NCBI RefSeq assembly: GCF_003325475.1
Contig: NZ_CP029495.1
Span: forward strand, 4,650,001 to 4,714,000
Origin: Chromobacterium phragmitis
Lineage (GTDB): Bacteria > Pseudomonadota > Gammaproteobacteria > Burkholderiales > Chromobacteriaceae
Reading direction: 5' to 3'
Length of the DNA stretch: 64,000 nt
Positions 1 to 7,376 of this stretch are shown here, in pieces; within the stretch, counting starts at the first letter, position 1, and each line of letters opens with the position of its first letter. Below the pieces are notes generated by a model, which was not told where the DNA came from, made no database searches, and saw only the letters and a list, made by a program, of their open reading frames with translations. Both the position numbers and the translations under genes were made by a program.

Positions 1-2
1 AA

Positions 3-1043
3 TGGAGCACCCTGCCCTACGCCGATACGCTGGGCATCATGCTCGGCTACAGGCTGGTGGCGCTGCTTGACGCCGGCCAGGGCGCGCCGCTGGCCAAGCG
101 GGTCAAGGGCGTGCGTCAGACCCTGTCCGAGCAGATGGGACTGCTGCTGCCCACGGTGAATCTGCGCGACGACCTGCGCCTCAAGCCGTCTCAATACGCG
201 ATCCAGATTTCCGGCAACACAGTGGCCGAGGCCGAGGTTTACGCCGATCGGCTGATGGCGATTCCCTCGCCCGACGTCTACGGCGAAATGGACGGCATGC
301 CCGGCATCGATCCCGCCTTCGGCATGCCGGTCGTCTGGATCGCCCAGGCCGACAAGAGCAAGGCGCTGGGACTGGGCTACCAGGTGGTGGACTGCGCCAG
401 CGTGATGGCGACCCACCTGAACAAGGTGATGCGCGAAAACGTGGCCGAGCTGTTCCGCCACGACGACGTGGCCGCGCTGGGAGAACGGCTGTCGGCCCTG
501 GCCCCCAAACTGGCGACGGCGCTGGGGCAAGCGCTGACCCCGGTGCAGCAATTGCGCGTGTTCCGCCAGTTGCTGCAGGACAACGTCTCGCTGAAAGACA
601 TCGTGCCCATCGCCTCCGCGCTCCTGGAGGCCAGCGACAGCACCAAGGATCCCATCATGCTGGCGGCTGAAGTGCGCTGCGCGCTGAAACGGCAGATCAT
701 CCAGTCCATCATCGGCCCGCGCGACGAGATACGCGCCTTCAATCTGTCCGCCGATCTGGAAAACCTGCTGCTCGCCGCGCTCGGCCAGGCGCAGCAGACC
801 GGCAAGCCGCAGTTGGACAGTTTCCCCATCGACCCCAACGTGCTGCAGCAGCTGCAAGCCAACATGCCGGTTGTCCGTGACCAAATGAAACAGCAAGGGC
901 AGCCGCCGGTGCTGCTGGTGATGCCGCAAATCCGCCCTTTGCTGGCGCGCTATGGCCGGCTTTTCGCACCCGGCCTGCATGTGCTCTCCTACAATGAGGT
1001 GCCGGAAAACCGGCAAGTCAGCCTGACCGGCACGTTAGGCTGA
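3..1043 (+). CDS. flhA: Flagellar export gate protein FlhA, C-terminal part (5' end outside window)
   Basis: The reading frame is open from base 3 and ends with TGA at 1041-1043, so only the C-terminal cytoplasmic part (about 346 residues) is present. FlhA forms the nonameric export gate of the flagellar type III apparatus; this part docks chaperone-substrate complexes. The sequence has the family's order: a segment with IQISGN, a VIW/THL-like stretch (VMATHLNKVMRENVAELF), an LSADLENLLL stretch and the terminal VLSYNEVPENR motif typical of FlhA tails (the SctV injectisome homologue differs there). The lateral-type flagellin 4 kb downstream suggests that this is the flhA copy of a lateral flagellar system, but a single polar system cannot be excluded from this fragment. 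It ends its operon: a strong hairpin follows and the next gene is unrelated. Confidence 0.9.
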   Translation, partial: WSTLPYADTLGIMLGYRLVALLDAGQGAPLAKRVKGVRQTLSEQMGLLLPTVNLRDDLRLKPSQYAIQISGNTVAEAEVYADRLMAIPSPDVYGEMDGMPGIDPAFGMPVVWIAQADKSKALGLGYQVVDCASVMATHLNKVMRENVAELFRHDDVAALGERLSALAPKLATALGQALTPVQQLRVFRQLLQDNVSLKDIVPIASALLEASDSTKDPIMLAAEVRCALKRQIIQSIIGPRDEIRAFNLSADLENLLLAALGQAQQTGKPQLDSFPIDPNVLQQLQANMPVVRDQMKQQGQPPVLLVMPQIRPLLARYGRLFAPGLHVLSYNEVPENRQVSLTGTLG

Positions 1044-1354
1044 CCCTTTGCGCCTCCCGCGCCGGATGCTTGCCATCCGGCGCGACTCTCCGCTCCCTCC
1101 CTCCCCACCCCTCGCTCAGAGGGTCGCACGGCTTTCAATCAATTCAATGCCTTAACCGCCGAGATGGCGAAGACCGCCATTTCGGTTGTCGTTCCGCCAT
1201 CAAAATGACAATTATATTTTTCGCATGTTGTGAAAATGCAAAAGCATGATTCGCAAAATTAGGAAAAATTGCCTGCATGAGCATTTTTTGCACACATGTC
1301 GCGCGCATGGGTGTTAGGATCGCGGATATGAAAATCATGTGACAGGGCATCGCC
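1044..1354. other. Intergenic region between flhA and the BetR regulator
   Basis: About 310 bases. The first part holds the hairpin at 1058-1084 and a C-rich stretch. From about 1160 the DNA becomes AT-rich (1195-1265), which is where I would expect the promoter of the downstream regulator, but I see no clear -35/-10 pair. No ORF here looks coding. Confidence 0.5.
1058..1084 (+). terminator. Hairpin after flhA
   Basis: CGCGCCGGATG (1058-1068) pairs perfectly with CATCCGGCGCG (1074-1084) around a 5-nt loop, 15 bases after the flhA stop. No T-run follows, so it may be a 3'-end stabiliser or a weak terminator rather than a classical intrinsic terminator. Confidence 0.55.
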
Positions 1355-2218
1355 ATGACCACCCCCAAATCCGCCAACGAAATCATCTGCGACAACATCC
1401 GCAAACAGCTGGACCAGTTCCGCTGGCCGGAGCCCCAACAAGCCAGCCTGATCGAACAGATCCTGGGCCTGAGCACTTCGCAGGCCTACCGCAAGCTGAA
1501 CGGCAGCAGTCCGTGGCAATTGGCGCAGGTAGAGCGCCTGGCCCAGTATTTCAACATCCCCGCCTCCAGCCTGCTGGTCGACCACAGCCAACAAGAAGGC
1601 CAGACGCCGCCGGACAACGAACTGACGCCCGCCATCCTGCATCTGAACAACCAGAGCGGCGAGGCGCACTGCTGGATACAGCTGGGCGAGCAGCTGGCGG
1701 ACGACTCCTGCGCGCCGCTGTTCCTGGCCAAGCGCCTCCACGATTGCTGGCACGTGTTTCCCGGCACCCAGTTCGACGGCGAAGACGGCTACGAAGTGGG
1801 CTACCTGACGATACGCCCGCCCAAGCGCGCCAACGCCAAGCGTCTGCTGGTGGCCGTGCTGGACGACAAGGATGCCGACCTGCTGTCCGCCATCCTGGTG
1901 CAGCAAGGCCTGTTCGCCCTGCCCTACCAGCAGCCCCAGGCGCTGCTTCAGGCGCTGGAGCGAGAAGACTTCGACGCCTTCGTGCTGGATTGGGTATTGG
2001 GCGAGCCCACCAGTTGCATGGAAGTGATCGAGACCATACGCCGCCGCTCCGCCACCGTGCCCATCGTGGTGCTGACCGGCTACGCGCTGGAGCACGAAAG
2101 CGAATTGTCGCGCGCGCTGCAGACCCACGGCGTCTACTACATCGGCAAGCCGGCGCCGGGCTCCATCCTGGCCCTGCAGATCAAGAACATGGTCACCAAT
2201 GCGCTGGAACACGCCTGA
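1355..2218 (+). CDS. BetR-type response regulator (N-terminal HTH, C-terminal receiver)
   Basis: This 287-residue protein has inverted architecture compared with most response regulators. Residues about 8-70 form a helix-turn-helix of the BetR kind (LGLSTSQAYRKLNGSSPW, then LAQYFNIPASSLL). Residues about 165-285 form a CheY-like receiver with the phospho-acceptor Asp in DFDAFVLDWVLG, the Thr in VVLTGY and the Lys in YIGKPAPG. The acidic pair near the receiver start (VLDDKD) is also present. The middle (80-160) is uncharacterised. It converges on a hybrid histidine kinase (2296-4011) across a shared terminator, so the two probably form one signalling system. Its closeness to flhA and a lateral flagellin suggests a motility role; that is inference. 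The start at 1355 gives the expected N-terminus with a weak upstream CAGGG. Confidence 0.8.
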   Translation: MTTPKSANEIICDNIRKQLDQFRWPEPQQASLIEQILGLSTSQAYRKLNGSSPWQLAQVERLAQYFNIPASSLLVDHSQQEGQTPPDNELTPAILHLNNQSGEAHCWIQLGEQLADDSCAPLFLAKRLHDCWHVFPGTQFDGEDGYEVGYLTIRPPKRANAKRLLVAVLDDKDADLLSAILVQQGLFALPYQQPQALLQALEREDFDAFVLDWVLGEPTSCMEVIETIRRRSATVPIVVLTGYALEHESELSRALQTHGVYYIGKPAPGSILALQIKNMVTNALEHA

Positions 2219-2239
2219 CTCTTTCCACCGCAATGAAAA

Positions 2240-2271
2240 CAGGCTCCCAACTGGGAGCCTGTTTTTTTTTT
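2240..2271 (+). terminator. Intrinsic terminator of the BetR regulator gene
   Basis: CAGGCTCCCA (2240-2249) and TGGGAGCCTG (2252-2261) form a perfect 10-bp stem followed directly by ten T residues (2262-2271). It lies 21 bases after the stop codon. Confidence 0.93.
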
Positions 2272-2280
2272 GGGGGGGGG
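2262..2280. repeat. Paired homopolymer tracts T10-G9
   Basis: Ten T (2262-2271) are followed immediately by nine G (2272-2280) between the terminator and the 3' end of the convergent kinase gene. Such tracts slip during replication. Here the tract is noncoding and downstream of both genes, so a change in length would most likely be neutral. Confidence 0.8.
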
Positions 2281-2295
2281 ATAAAGCCGCGCAAT

Positions 2296-4011
2296 CTATG
2301 GCAAAGGCAGGGAGGCCAGCGCGGCGCGCAGCCGCGCGCTGTCGAAAGGCTTGCTCAAGGTGGCGGCGAACCAGCCGGCGCGCGCGTCGTCGAATTCCTC
2401 CGGGTCAGCGCTCATCGCCAGCATCAGCGGCCGCTGCGCCTGCTTGCGCGCCAACTCGGCCAGCTGATAGCCGCTGTCGCCGCCCAGCTGCATGTCCAGC
2501 AGCAACACGTCGAAACGGCGCTGCAGCAGACAGTCGCTGGCCTGGCTCAGCGTGGCGGCGCACGCCACCTGATAACCATCCTGGCTGAGCAGCTCCGCCA
2601 CCGTCGCGCGGATTTCGTCATCGTCTTCCACCACCAGCACGCTGCGGCTCCGCTCCGCCTCGCCAACCTGGCGCAGTGGCAGCCTCACGGTGAACAAGGA
2701 CCCCGCGCCAACCGCGCTCTCCATTTCAATGCTGCCGCCAAACAGGCGCACTAGCTCCTTGACGATGGACAGGCCCAGGCCGCTGCTGCCCGGACGGCGA
2801 TTGCGGCCCTGGCTGAACGGCTGGAAAATGCGCTGCCTGTCCTCGTCGGCGATGCCGATGCCCGTGTCTCTGACTTCGATCCACAACTCGGCATGATCGC
2901 TCTCCACGCCCCGGGCCTTCAGCGTGACGCCGCCTTGGTCGGTGTAGCGTATCGCATTGGACACCAGGTTGCCGACGATCTGGCGCAGCCTCGTCTCGTC
3001 CAGCAGCGCCATCTCCGGCAGCGTCTCCTCCTCGTAGCGCAGCGCCAAGCCCTTGGCGTCGGCCAGCGGCTGCATCACATCGATCACCGCGCGCAGCGCG
3101 GCGGACAGTTTCACTCGTCCCGGATTCAGCCGCAGTTGCATGTTCTTGATCGCGGAAATGTCCATGATGTCGTGCACCTGGCTGGTCAGCTGCGCCATGC
3201 CCGCCTTCATCCGCTTCAGCGCCAGCTGCGCCGCAGGCTGAGGCGCCACCGCCGGCTCCACCAGCTCCATGCACATCTGCATCGATTGCAAGGGCGAGCG
3301 GATTTCGTGGCCCAGGGTGCCGAGGAAAGTGGTGCGATCCAGCTCCAGCGCCACCGTCGCCTGGTGCGCCGCGCGCTCCTGCTCCAGCAGCGACTGGCGC
3401 ACTTCCGCCAGCTCCTTCACCTCGCGGAAGCGCATCAGCACCAGCAGCACGCCGGCGATGCCGCCGCACAGCACCAGTTGCAGCATCAGCATTTGCGAGC
3501 GCTGGCTGGCCAGCGCCTTGGTCCGCGCCACCCGGGCGGACACTTCCGCTTCGCGGCTTTGCACCGCGAAATTGGCCAGCACCGGCCTGAGCGCATCGAT
3601 GCGCACCACCATGCGCCGCGCCCAATCCGGCGTGATCCGCAGCCAGTTCCTGTCATGCATCAGCGGCCCCAGCGCGGCCACCAGCGCCTCGAAGCCCGGC
3701 ACCCTCCGCAACTGGCGGTGCACCAGCACGCTGTCCGGCGCCTCGAACACCTGATAGCGGCTTTGCAGCAGCTGGAACTGGATGCCGGGATCGAAACCGG
3801 TGGGTTCCCCGGCGTAGCCGATCAGTTCGGCGCGGGTTTTCTCCAGCTCGATGTGCAGCTGGGCCACGGTCCAGTACAGCTGTTCGCTCTTGCCGCCGTC
3901 TATCAGCGCCTGGCTGGCGCGGTCCAGGCGGTAGAAATTCCAGCCGGCGGCCAACAGCAGCACCAGCAGCGACAAAATCAGCCACCACGGCGCCTGCACG
4001 TAGCGCCTCAT
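2296..4011 (-). CDS. Hybrid sensor histidine kinase with C-terminal receiver
   Basis: The 571-residue protein starts with MRRYVQAPWW and a membrane segment, has a periplasmic region of about 150 residues, a second membrane segment (LQLVLCGGIAGVLLVLM), then a linker and kinase core. The H-box is LGHEIRSPLQSM, the N-box NLVSNAIRYTD, and the G-boxes DTGIGIADED and SGLGLSIVKEL. A receiver follows with an acidic cluster (VVEDDDE), the phospho-acceptor in LLLDMQLG and the Lys in LSKPFD. A longer frame exists upstream but overlaps the preceding gene in another frame; the ATG at 4009-4011 lies 11 bases after that gene's stop with GAGG upstream, so I chose it. It is co-directional with the periplasmic protein at 4023-4511, which may be its signal-sensing partner, and converges on the BetR regulator. 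Confidence 0.88.
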   Translation of the reverse strand: MRRYVQAPWWLILSLLVLLLAAGWNFYRLDRASQALIDGGKSEQLYWTVAQLHIELEKTRAELIGYAGEPTGFDPGIQFQLLQSRYQVFEAPDSVLVHRQLRRVPGFEALVAALGPLMHDRNWLRITPDWARRMVVRIDALRPVLANFAVQSREAEVSARVARTKALASQRSQMLMLQLVLCGGIAGVLLVLMRFREVKELAEVRQSLLEQERAAHQATVALELDRTTFLGTLGHEIRSPLQSMQMCMELVEPAVAPQPAAQLALKRMKAGMAQLTSQVHDIMDISAIKNMQLRLNPGRVKLSAALRAVIDVMQPLADAKGLALRYEEETLPEMALLDETRLRQIVGNLVSNAIRYTDQGGVTLKARGVESDHAELWIEVRDTGIGIADEDRQRIFQPFSQGRNRRPGSSGLGLSIVKELVRLFGGSIEMESAVGAGSLFTVRLPLRQVGEAERSRSVLVVEDDDEIRATVAELLSQDGYQVACAATLSQASDCLLQRRFDVLLLDMQLGGDSGYQLAELARKQAQRPLMLAMSADPEEFDDARAGWFAATLSKPFDSARLRAALASLPLP

Positions 4012-4022
4012 GCCGCCCAGCC

Positions 4023-4511
4023 TCACATCACCTCCATCGCTTCCACCTGCCACACCAGCTTGGCGTCCAGGGGCGGTCCCTTGTCGGCGTCCGGCATGAC
4101 TTGCAGCGGGTACATCAGCCACAAGGGGCCGTAGTGGGCGACATCGAACGGCTTGTTGTCGATGCGCCGCGCCAGCACCACGCTCTGCTTGGCCAGCTCG
4201 TCCACCGAGATGTCGTAGCGGTAATAATTGATCGCCAGCACCCTCACCATCGCGCCCTTGGCCTCCACCTTGGCCAGGATGTCGCGCACCAGCGGGCCGC
4301 TGAAACGCACCGACGGCGTCCAACTGGTGGAGGTGGTGAAACTGACTTGCTTCAGCTTGGCCAGATCGCTGTCGCGGAACTGGTAAACGCCGCGCTTGGC
4401 GTCGGTGAAACGGCCGATCTTGCCCGACACCGTCAACACCACCGGATCGCCGCCCGCCAGCGCGGGCACGCTCAGGCAGAGGCCTACCAAGCAGCACAGG
4501 GCCTTACGCAT
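4023..4511 (-). CDS. Periplasmic protein with oxidoreductase molybdopterin-binding-like fold
   Basis: This 162-residue protein has a signal peptide (MRKALCCLVGLCLSVPALA) followed by a mature domain of about 140 residues (VLTVSGKIG, YQFRDSDLAKL, SWTPSVRFSGPLVRDIL, INYYRYDISVDEL, LWLMYPL). That succession resembles small proteins related to the sulfite-oxidase molybdopterin domain; such proteins are often encoded beside sensor kinases. It lacks an obvious Mo-ligating cysteine in the usual position, so it is more likely a ligand- or partner-binding module than an enzyme. Two in-frame ATG codons lie close together at 4517 and 4511; GAGG sits 6 bases before the second, which decides the start. It is cotranscribed with the kinase, 11 bases apart. 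Confidence 0.7.
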   Translation of the reverse strand: MRKALCCLVGLCLSVPALAGGDPVVLTVSGKIGRFTDAKRGVYQFRDSDLAKLKQVSFTTSTSWTPSVRFSGPLVRDILAKVEAKGAMVRVLAINYYRYDISVDELAKQSVVLARRIDNKPFDVAHYGPLWLMYPLQVMPDADKGPPLDAKLVWQVEAMEVM

Positions 4512-4640
4512 AGCCATCCTCGAATCGCAAATAAAAAACGGCCAATTATATTCGCCGCAAGCCCGCCGCAACCAGTGCCGCGCGCAGAAAACCGGTTTGC
4601 CGCCAATATTTCGCAACCATTTCGCCCCCCAGAGAAAGGG

Positions 4641-4677
4641 GAAAAAAACAAAAAAGCCAGTGGCGGGCCACTGGCTT
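4641..4677 (-). terminator. Intrinsic terminator of the flagellin gene
   Basis: On the minus strand the hairpin has arms 4668-4677 and 4654-4663 (AAGCCAGTGG/CCACTGGCTT, loop 4664-4667) and is followed by a run of T residues interrupted once by G (4641-4655 read in reverse). It lies 33 bases after the flagellin stop. Confidence 0.9.
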
Positions 4678-4710
4678 GCATCGCCGCGGCCCGAAGGCCG
4701 CATGCCGATG

Positions 4711-5865
4711 TTACTGCAGCAGGGACATGGCCATGCTGCTCATGCCGCCGCTTTGCTTCAGCATGGAGGTGCTGGCTTGCATCAGCATCTGCTTGGCGGT
4801 CATGTTGGCGCTTTCGTTGGCGTAGTCGGTGTCCATGATGCGACCCTTGGCTGCCTGCGTGTTGTTGTTCACGTTGGACAGGTTGTTGATCACGTGGTCC
4901 AGACGGTTGGCGTTGGCGCCCAGCGCGGAGCGCACGGTGCCGACGGCGTCCAGCGCCGCATTGATCGAGGTAATGGTATCCGTCTTGCCCACCTCATCCG
5001 AATTGCCGGCCGCAGAAGCGGAAGCGAAGCCTTCTACGGCCTTATCCAGGTCGGCTTGCAGAGCAAGTTTCTTGGTTGCGTCGGTTTCACCATCCCAAGC
5101 GGCTTTGGCTGCCGTCAGAACATCATTCGCAGCTTTCAGATCTTTTTGAGTCGCCGGATCGATAGAGCCTTGCGCAGTCACCATCGCTTCAATGGCTGAC
5201 TTATATTCTGCGTTCTTAGTTGCGTCCAAAGCCAATTCGGCCTTGGCACCATCAACAACCAGTTTCTTGGCTGCAACCAGCTTGGCAGTAGCTGCCGGGC
5301 CTGCGGCCGGACCGCCTTCTTTTTCGTACTGAGTCGATACTTTGCCCAAAGCATTGTCCAGGCTGGTCATCTCGCCAGTCAGGCTCAGCTTCATCGACTC
5401 ATCCGCGCCGGCACCGATTTGGAAGCTCAGAGCCTTGGTCAGCTTACCGCCTTGCAACAGCTTCTCGCCGCCGAAGGAGGTGTTCTTCATAATGTTGGTC
5501 AATTCCTTACCCAGCTGATTGAACTCAGCTTGCATTGCTTTCTTGTCATCGGCGGTGGTGGTTGCGTTGGAACCTTCGGTGCCCAGGTCCTTCATCCGTT
5601 GCAGGATGTTGGTCACTTCGTTCAGCGCGCCTTCGGCGGTCTGCAGCATGGAGATGCCGTTCTGGGCGTTCTTCATGGCGACGGTCATGCCGCGGCTTTG
5701 CGCGTCCAGACGGGTGGCGATCTGCAGGCCGGCGGCGTCGTCCATCGCGGAGTTGATGCGCAGGCCGGTGCCCAGGCGGGTCATGGAGGTGGACAGCGCC
5801 GTTTGGGTGCTGTTCATGTTGGACTTGGTGTTCAGTGCCGCGATATTGGTGTGCAGGCTCAGCAT
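4711..5865 (-). CDS. lafA: Lateral-type flagellin
   Basis: The 384-residue protein is the flagellar filament subunit. Residues 1-140 (MLSLHTNIAALNT, LGTGLRINSAMDDAAGLQIATRL) and the last 80 or so (GRIMDTDYANESANMTAKQMLMQASTSML) are the conserved D0/D1 helices. The start MLSLHTN and the ending SMAMSLLQ resemble lateral flagellins (LafA) of Vibrio and Aeromonas more than polar FliC, which usually begins MAxxINTN. The central part (about 170-300) is Ala/Lys/Asp-rich, predicted helical, and has a visibly lower GC content and different codon choice than both ends, as expected for an exchangeable surface region. A single gene with its own terminator; a poorly matched sigma-28-like promoter lies upstream. 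The lateral label is by N- and C-terminal resemblance only. Confidence 0.9.
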   Translation of the reverse strand: MLSLHTNIAALNTKSNMNSTQTALSTSMTRLGTGLRINSAMDDAAGLQIATRLDAQSRGMTVAMKNAQNGISMLQTAEGALNEVTNILQRMKDLGTEGSNATTTADDKKAMQAEFNQLGKELTNIMKNTSFGGEKLLQGGKLTKALSFQIGAGADESMKLSLTGEMTSLDNALGKVSTQYEKEGGPAAGPAATAKLVAAKKLVVDGAKAELALDATKNAEYKSAIEAMVTAQGSIDPATQKDLKAANDVLTAAKAAWDGETDATKKLALQADLDKAVEGFASASAAGNSDEVGKTDTITSINAALDAVGTVRSALGANANRLDHVINNLSNVNNNTQAAKGRIMDTDYANESANMTAKQMLMQASTSMLKQSGGMSSMAMSLLQ

Positions 5866-5918
5866 GGGAGTGCTCCGTCGGTTTGGTTGTTGAGCGGCAT
5901 CGCTGCCGTTACCCCAGC

Positions 5919-5946
5919 AAGGCGGCGGCGCGGCGCGGGAACTTAA
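5919..5946 (-). promoter_or_regulatory. Possible sigma-28-like promoter of the flagellin gene
   Basis: On the minus strand TTAAGTTC (5939-5946) matches six of eight bases of the FliA -35 consensus TAAAGTTT. After 12 bases GCCGCCTT (5919-5926) matches only the GCCG half of the -10 consensus GCCGATAA. Location (about 55 bases before the start codon) is right; the match is weak. Confidence 0.3.
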
Positions 5947-6053
5947 ATATCAATCGAATGTGAAAAATCACATCATCTTTATCAAGCGAATTTCTTCATC
6001 TCCGCTGTCTATACTCAGACATCACCGTCCTGCCACGCCGCGCGGCCCCCCTC

Positions 6054-7319
6054 ATGAACGTGCAATCGAATCCCTTCCTGTTCGAAAGCGCCATCCTCAG
6101 CCACCTGCCCGGCTTCGGCGCGGTTCGGACCACCCAGCTCGCCGGCTATCTGTCGGTGGGCGACGCGGCCGGCGGCTGGCTGTATTTCTGGTTCAGCGAA
6201 GCCGGCGGCCAGCCAGAGCAAGCGCCGTTGCTGGTATGGGTCAACGGCGAGTCGACCCGCAGCGCCATGGACGCGCTCTTCGACGAGCACGGCCCCTATC
6301 TGCTGGATCCTTCCGGCCGCGTGTACCCCAACCCGTTCAGCTGGCACCACCATGTCAACTACCTGATCATCGATCAGCCGCTGGGCCAGGGACTGTCCTT
6401 CGCCACCCATGCGCGCTACCTGCCGGAAACCCATGACGAAGCCAGCCTGCAGCTGTACCACGCGCTGCAGGAGTTCCTGCTGCGCTGGCCGCGCTACCGG
6501 GAACGGGATTGCTATCTGTTTGGCAGCGGCTCGACCGCCCATACGCTGGCGCGCCTGGCCCACCGCATCCTGGACGGCAACGGCAGCGGCCAGCCGCAGA
6601 TCGAACTCAAGGGGCTGGGGCTGGGCAACGCGCTGCTGGCGCCGGAAATCCAATTGCCCAGCCACATCGAATACGCGCATCAACACCGGCTGATCAATCT
6701 GAGCGAGAAAAACCGGGCGCTGGAGCGGCTGGAACAATACCGCCACGCCCTCGCCTCGCCAAACAGCCTGCAACGCCAGCTGGCCAGCGGCGTCGCCATC
6801 GGCATCGAGCGCTTCATCCAGCAATGCTGCGGCCGCGATCTCCGGGACATACGCCATCCGCCTGCAAAACCGTCCCGCCTGCTGGATGAATACTTGAAAA
6901 AACCGCCGGTGCAACAAGCGCTGCGCCTGGATGCCCGCGCCGACGGAGTGCCGCCGGCCTTGCCCATCCAGCTAGGCGAAGCCGCGTGGCTGGAGAGTTC
7001 GTCCCATCTGTTCCCGCCGCTGCTGGACCAGCTGAAAGTCCTGTTCTTCCATGGCGAGTGCTCGCTGGAGGGGAATTACCTCGGGCTGGACGCCTGGCTC
7101 AACACCCTGTCGTGGACGCAGGCGGATAATTTCCGCCTGCAAAAGCGCGTGGCCTGGCGCCCCTACGGCATGGCGGCAGGCCTGATTCGCCGCCATGGCG
7201 ACCTCTCGCAAATCATCATCCAGAATGCCGGCCTGAGAGCGACTCGCGACCAACCCGCCGCAGTGCAGGCTATGCTGCGGGATTTCCTTGCCTGCGACTA
7301 CGTCAAACATGACATTTGA
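6054..7319 (+). CDS. Serine carboxypeptidase (S10)-like protein lacking the catalytic triad
   Basis: The 421-residue protein follows peptidase family S10 over most of its length: AGYLSV and LYFWFSEA near the N-terminus, PLLVWVNGE (for WLNGGPG), NPFSWHHHVNYLIIDQPLGQGLSF, LKGLGLGNALLAP, the DEYLKKPPVQQAL segment and VLFFHGECSLEGNYLGLDAW. Aligned without gaps to the yeast enzyme motifs, the Ser of GESYAG falls at Gly159, the catalytic Asp at Ser337 and the catalytic His (GGH) at Leu394. All three triad positions are therefore changed, and the oxyanion-hole GGPG is ESTR. No signal peptide is visible, so it is probably cytoplasmic. It is followed by a CoA transferase and a transporter on the same strand. 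It may be a pseudoenzyme or an acyltransferase-like binding protein; the triad assignment rests on my by-eye alignment. Confidence 0.78.
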   Translation: MNVQSNPFLFESAILSHLPGFGAVRTTQLAGYLSVGDAAGGWLYFWFSEAGGQPEQAPLLVWVNGESTRSAMDALFDEHGPYLLDPSGRVYPNPFSWHHHVNYLIIDQPLGQGLSFATHARYLPETHDEASLQLYHALQEFLLRWPRYRERDCYLFGSGSTAHTLARLAHRILDGNGSGQPQIELKGLGLGNALLAPEIQLPSHIEYAHQHRLINLSEKNRALERLEQYRHALASPNSLQRQLASGVAIGIERFIQQCCGRDLRDIRHPPAKPSRLLDEYLKKPPVQQALRLDARADGVPPALPIQLGEAAWLESSSHLFPPLLDQLKVLFFHGECSLEGNYLGLDAWLNTLSWTQADNFRLQKRVAWRPYGMAAGLIRRHGDLSQIIIQNAGLRATRDQPAAVQAMLRDFLACDYVKHDI

Positions 7320-7376
7320 GTTGACCATCCGGCGCGGCGACGGTGTAATTAGCCATCGTCTACACGGAAGCCATCC

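Noticed and set aside
3269..3754. Long plus-strand frames opposite the sensor kinase
   Set aside because: They are shadows of a clear kinase gene in high-GC DNA; their translations are Ser/Arg-rich without motifs.
6054..7319. S10-like gene as an ordinary active carboxypeptidase
   Set aside because: All three triad positions are changed by gap-free alignment and no signal peptide is present.
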